Notes under the pieces: generated by a model
Database searches by the model: none
The model's input: only the letters and a program-made list of their open reading frames with translations
Told to the model about the DNA's origin: nothing
Made by a program: the position numbers and the translations under genes
Assembly (NCBI GenBank): GCA_963580455.1
Contig: OY756971.1
Location: 10,625,001 to 10,689,000 of the forward strand
Direction: 5' to 3'
DNA length: 64,000 nt
Source of the DNA: Euonymus europaeus
Taxonomy: Eukaryota; Streptophyta; Magnoliopsida; Celastrales; Celastraceae
In this document: positions 60,351-64,000 of the stretch, piece after piece
Numbering within the stretch: the stretch's first letter is position 1
Layout of the letters: each line of letters opens with the position of its first letter

Positions 60351-63300
60351 AAAAACCCCAACTTTCTATGAGAAATGGACAAAATTGTTAAAAGCTCCTC
60401 TATAGAGATAGTTGAGCATTTTCGAACCATCAAAGTTGCTCGGTGAAACTTTTTACTGTGCTTCTATGTCAAATTTTACGAGTATAAGCTTCCTAGATTA
60501 TTTCGATGCAAAAACTCCAACTTTCTATGAGAAATGGACAAAATTGTTAAAAGCTCCTCTATAGAGAGAGTTGAGCAACTTCGAACCAGAAAAGTTGCTC
60601 GGTGTACACTTTTTAATGTTCTTCTATGTCAAATTTTATAAGTATAAGCTTCCTTACATTATTTCGATGCCAAAACACCAACTTTCTATGACCAATGGAC
60701 AAAATTGTTAAAAGCTCCTCCATAGAGAGAGTTGAGCAACTTCGGACCATCAAAGTTGCTCGGTGTAGACTTTTTATTGTGCTTCTATGTCAAATTCTAC
60801 GAGTATAAGCTTCCAAGATTATTTCGATGCAAAAACCCAACTTTCTATGAGAAATGGACAAAATTGTTAAAAGCTCCTCCATAGAGAGAGTTGAGCAACT
60901 TCGAACCAGAAAAGTTGCTTGGTGTACACTTTTTAATGTTCTTCTATGTCAAATTTTACGAATATTACCTTCATAGATTACTTAATTGCCAAAACACCAA
61001 CTTTCTATGAGAAATTGGAAAAAGCCATTAAAAGCTCCTCCGTAGAGAGAGTTGAGCAAGTTCAGACCATCAAAGTTGCTTGGTGTACACTTTGTACTGT
61101 TTTTCTATGTCAAATTTTATGAGTATTAGCTTCCTAGATTATTTCGATGTCAAAACACCAACTTTCTATGAGAAATGGACAAAATCGTTAAAAGCTCCTC
61201 CATAGAGAGAGTTGAGCAACTTCAGACCGTCAAAGATGCTATGTGTACAACTTTTATTGTTCTTCTATGTCAAATTTTACGAGTATAAGCTTCATAGATT
61301 ATTTCGATGCCAAAACACCGACTTTCTATGACAAATGGACAAAACCGTTAAAAGCTCCTCCATAGAGAGAGTTGAGCAACTTCGGACCAGAAAAGTTGCT
61401 CGGTGTACACTTTTTAATGTTCTTCTATGTCAAATTTTACAAGTATAAGCTTCCTAGATTATTTCGATGCGAAAACACCAACTTTTATGACAAATGGACA
61501 AAACCGTTAAAAGCTCCTCCATAGAGAGAGTTGAGCAACTTCGGACCGTCAAAGACGCTATGTGTACAACTTTTATTGTTCTTTTATGCCAAATTTTACG
61601 AGTATAAGCCTCAAGATTATTTAATTGCCAAAACACCAACTTTCTATGAGAAATGGACAAAGCCGTAAAAAGCTCCTCCATTGAGAGAGTTGAGCTACTT
61701 CGGACCATCAAAGTTGCTCGGCGTACACTTTTTAATGTTCTTCTATGTCAAATTTTACGAGTATAAGCTTCCTGGATTATTTCGATGCCAAAACACCAAC
61801 TTTCTACGACAAATGGACAAAATTGTTAAAAGCTCCTCTATAGAGAAAGTTGAGCAACTTCGAACCAGAAAAGTTGCTCGGTGTAAAATTTTTATTGTTC
61901 TTCTATGTCAAATTTTACAAGTATAAGCTTCCTTAGATTATTTCGATGCCAAAACACCAACTTTCTATGACCAAAGGACAAAATTGTTAAAAGCTCCTCC
62001 ATAGAGAGAGTTGAGCAACTTCGGACCATCAAAGTTGCTCGCTGTACACTTTTTATTGTGCTTCTATATCAAATTTTACGAGTATAAGCTTCCAAGATTA
62101 TTTCGATGCCAAAACATCAACTTTCTATGACAAATGGACAATGCCATTAAAAGCACCTCTATAAAGAGAGTTGAGCAAGTTCGGACCATCAAAGTTGCTC
62201 GGTGTACACGTTTTATTATTTTTCTATGTCAAATTTTACGAGTAAAAGCTTCAAGATTATTTAATTGCCAAAACACCAACTTTCTATGAGAAATGGAAAA
62301 AGCCATTAAAAGATCCTCCAAAGAGAGAGTTGAGCAAGTTCAGACCATCAAAGTTGCTTGGTGTACACTTTGTATTATTTTTCTATGTCAAATTTTATGA
62401 GTATAAGCTTCCTAGATTATTTCGATGCAAAAACCCCAACTTTCTATGAGTAATGGACAAAATTGTTAAAACCTCCTCTATAGAGAGAGTTGAGTATTTT
62501 CGAACCATCAAAGTTGCTCGGTGAAACTTTTTACTGTGCTACTATGTCAAATTTTATGAGTATAAGCTTCCTAGATTATTTCGATGCAAAAACCCCAACT
62601 TTCTATGAGAAATGGACAAAATTGTTAAAAGCTCCTCTATAGAGAGAGTTGAGCAACTTCGAACCAGAAAAGTTGCTCGGTGCACACTTTTTAATGTTCT
62701 TCTATGTCAAATTTTACAAGTATAAGCTTCCTTAGATTATTTCGATGCCAAAACACCAACTTTCTATGACCAATGGACAAAATTGTTAAAAGCTCCTCCA
62801 TAGAGAGAGTTGAGCAACTTCGGACCATCAAAGTTGCTCGGTGTAGACTTTTTATTGTGTTTCTATGTCAAATTTTACGAGTATAAGCTTTCAAGAATAT
62901 TTCGATGCCAAAACACCAACTTTCTATGACAAAAGGACAATGCCATTAAAAGCACCTCCATAAAGAGAGTTGAGCAAGTTCGGACCATCAAAGTTGCTCG
63001 GAGTACACGTTTTATTGTTTTTCTATGTCAAATTTTACGAGTAAAAGCTTCAAGATTATTTAATTGCCAAAACACCAACTTTCTATGACAAATGGAAAAA
63101 GCCCTTAAAAGCTCCTCCATAGAGAGAGTTGAGCAAGTTCAGACCATCAAAGTTGCTTGGTGTACACTTTGAATTGTTTTTCTATGTCAAATTTTATGAG
63201 TATAAGCTTCCTAGATTATTTCGATGTCAAAACACCAACTTTCTATGAGAAATGGACAAAATTGTTAAAAGCTCCTCTATAGAGAGAGTTGAGCATTTTC

Positions 63301-64000
63301 GAACCATCAAAGTTGCTTAGTGAAACTTTTTATTGTGCTTCTATGTCAAATTTTACGAGTATAAGCTTCCTAGATTTTTTCGATGCAAAAACCCCAACTT
63401 TCTATGAGAAATGGACAAAATTGTTAAAAGCTCCTCCGTAGAGAGAGTTGAGCAACTTCGGACAAGAAAAGTTGCTCGGTGTACACTTTTTAATGTTCTT
63501 CTATGTCAAATTTTACGAGTATAAGCTTCCAAGATTATTTCGATGCAAAACTCCAACATGCTATGACAAATGGACAAAATCGTTAAAAGCTCCTCCATAG
63601 AGAGAGTTGAGCAACTTCAGACCGTCAAAGATGCTATGTGTACAACTTTTATTGTTCTTCTATGTCAAATTTTACGAGTATAAGCTTCATAGATTATTTC
63701 GATGCCAAAACACCGACTTTCTATGACAAATGGACAAAACCGTTAAAATCTCCGTCATAGAGAGAGTTGAGTAACTTCGGACCAGAAGAGTTTCTCGGTG
63801 TACACTTTTTAATGTTCTTCTATGTCAAATTTTACAAGTATAAGCTTCCTAGATTATTTCGATACGAAAACACCAACTTTTATGACAAATGGACAAAACC
63901 GTTAAAAGCTCCTCCATAGAGAGAGTTGAGCAACTTCGGACCGTCAAAGATACTATGTGTACAACTTTTATTGTTCTTTTATGTCAAATTTTACGAGTAT

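Larger units (their letters stand above)
28518..64000 (+). repeat. Satellite array, block 3 (about 222 monomers)
   Basis: Same 159-160-bp satellite and orientation, running to the end of the window. Monomer subfamilies match block 1, but their mix differs: GACCAGAAAAGTTGCTCGG, GACCGTCAAAGATGCTATG, CATTTTCGAACC..GGTGAAAC and CCCACCAGCAAAGTTCCTC are common. Odd-length units are a 92-bp spacing at 35124-35216, 51-bp units at 37622-37673 and 39909-39960, a 9-bp internal duplication near 37200, and a 5-bp one near 44294. Repeated minus-strand frames (MMVRSSSTLSMEEL...) and plus-strand frames (MRELSYFGPSKLLG...) mirror the monomer and are not regarded as genes. Confidence 0.97.

Noticed and set aside
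28518..64000. CENP-B-box-like motif in the monomer
   Set aside because: I looked for a TTCG..GGAA..CGGGA arrangement and saw none; only the dyad is present.

Overview
The window is plant nuclear heterochromatin. About 51 kb is one tandem satellite of roughly 159-160 bp per monomer (about 319 copies by length), all in the same orientation. LTR retrotransposons interrupt it at two places. I see no cellular protein gene, rRNA, tRNA or CRISPR array. The plant assignment rests on the retroelements: a Ty3/gypsy chromovirus with Gag-Pol in one frame, a C-terminal chromodomain and a primer-binding site matching plant initiator-Met tRNA, plus a long TGTTGG...CA LTR typical of plant Ty1/copia elements. 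I cannot name the species.

Layout: (1) 1-13123, satellite. It includes an 8-monomer higher-order repeat (1277 bp) at the left edge and a recent 20-monomer (3189 bp) tandem duplication at 4571-10948. (2) 13124-14600, a 1477-bp solo LTR, probably Ty1/copia on the minus strand, with a perfect 5-bp target-site duplication CTTCG. (3) 14601-16915, more diverged satellite. (4) 16916-28517, a nested insertion. The outer part (16916-18372 plus 27751-28517, about 2.2 kb once the insert is removed) is a solo LTR of a Tekay-like Ty3/gypsy element on the minus strand, flanked by ATTTC. Inside it, at 18373-27745, sits a structurally complete 9.37-kb Tekay-like chromovirus on the plus strand, flanked by CGTAT. 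(5) 28518-64000, satellite again, with several overlapping segmental duplications (about 2555, 2287, 2874, 5270, 6068 and 6227 bp).

The inner retrotransposon has 2203/2204-bp LTRs differing at roughly 17 positions by eye (under 1%), so it is young. Its coding region is nonetheless broken twice. The protease catalytic Asp is replaced by Val, and an in-frame TAG separates Gag-PR-RT-RNase H from integrase-chromodomain. Reverse transcriptase, RNase H and integrase catalytic residues are otherwise intact.

The points most worth a second look are a perfect 9-bp dyad in a subset of satellite monomers, paired CGTCCGGACG palindromes in the inner LTR, a 14-copy TTGACY (W-box) cluster in the outer LTR, and a small hairpin plus splice-donor-like module shared by the two diverged LTR families. 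I found no convincing undescribed protein-coding system.
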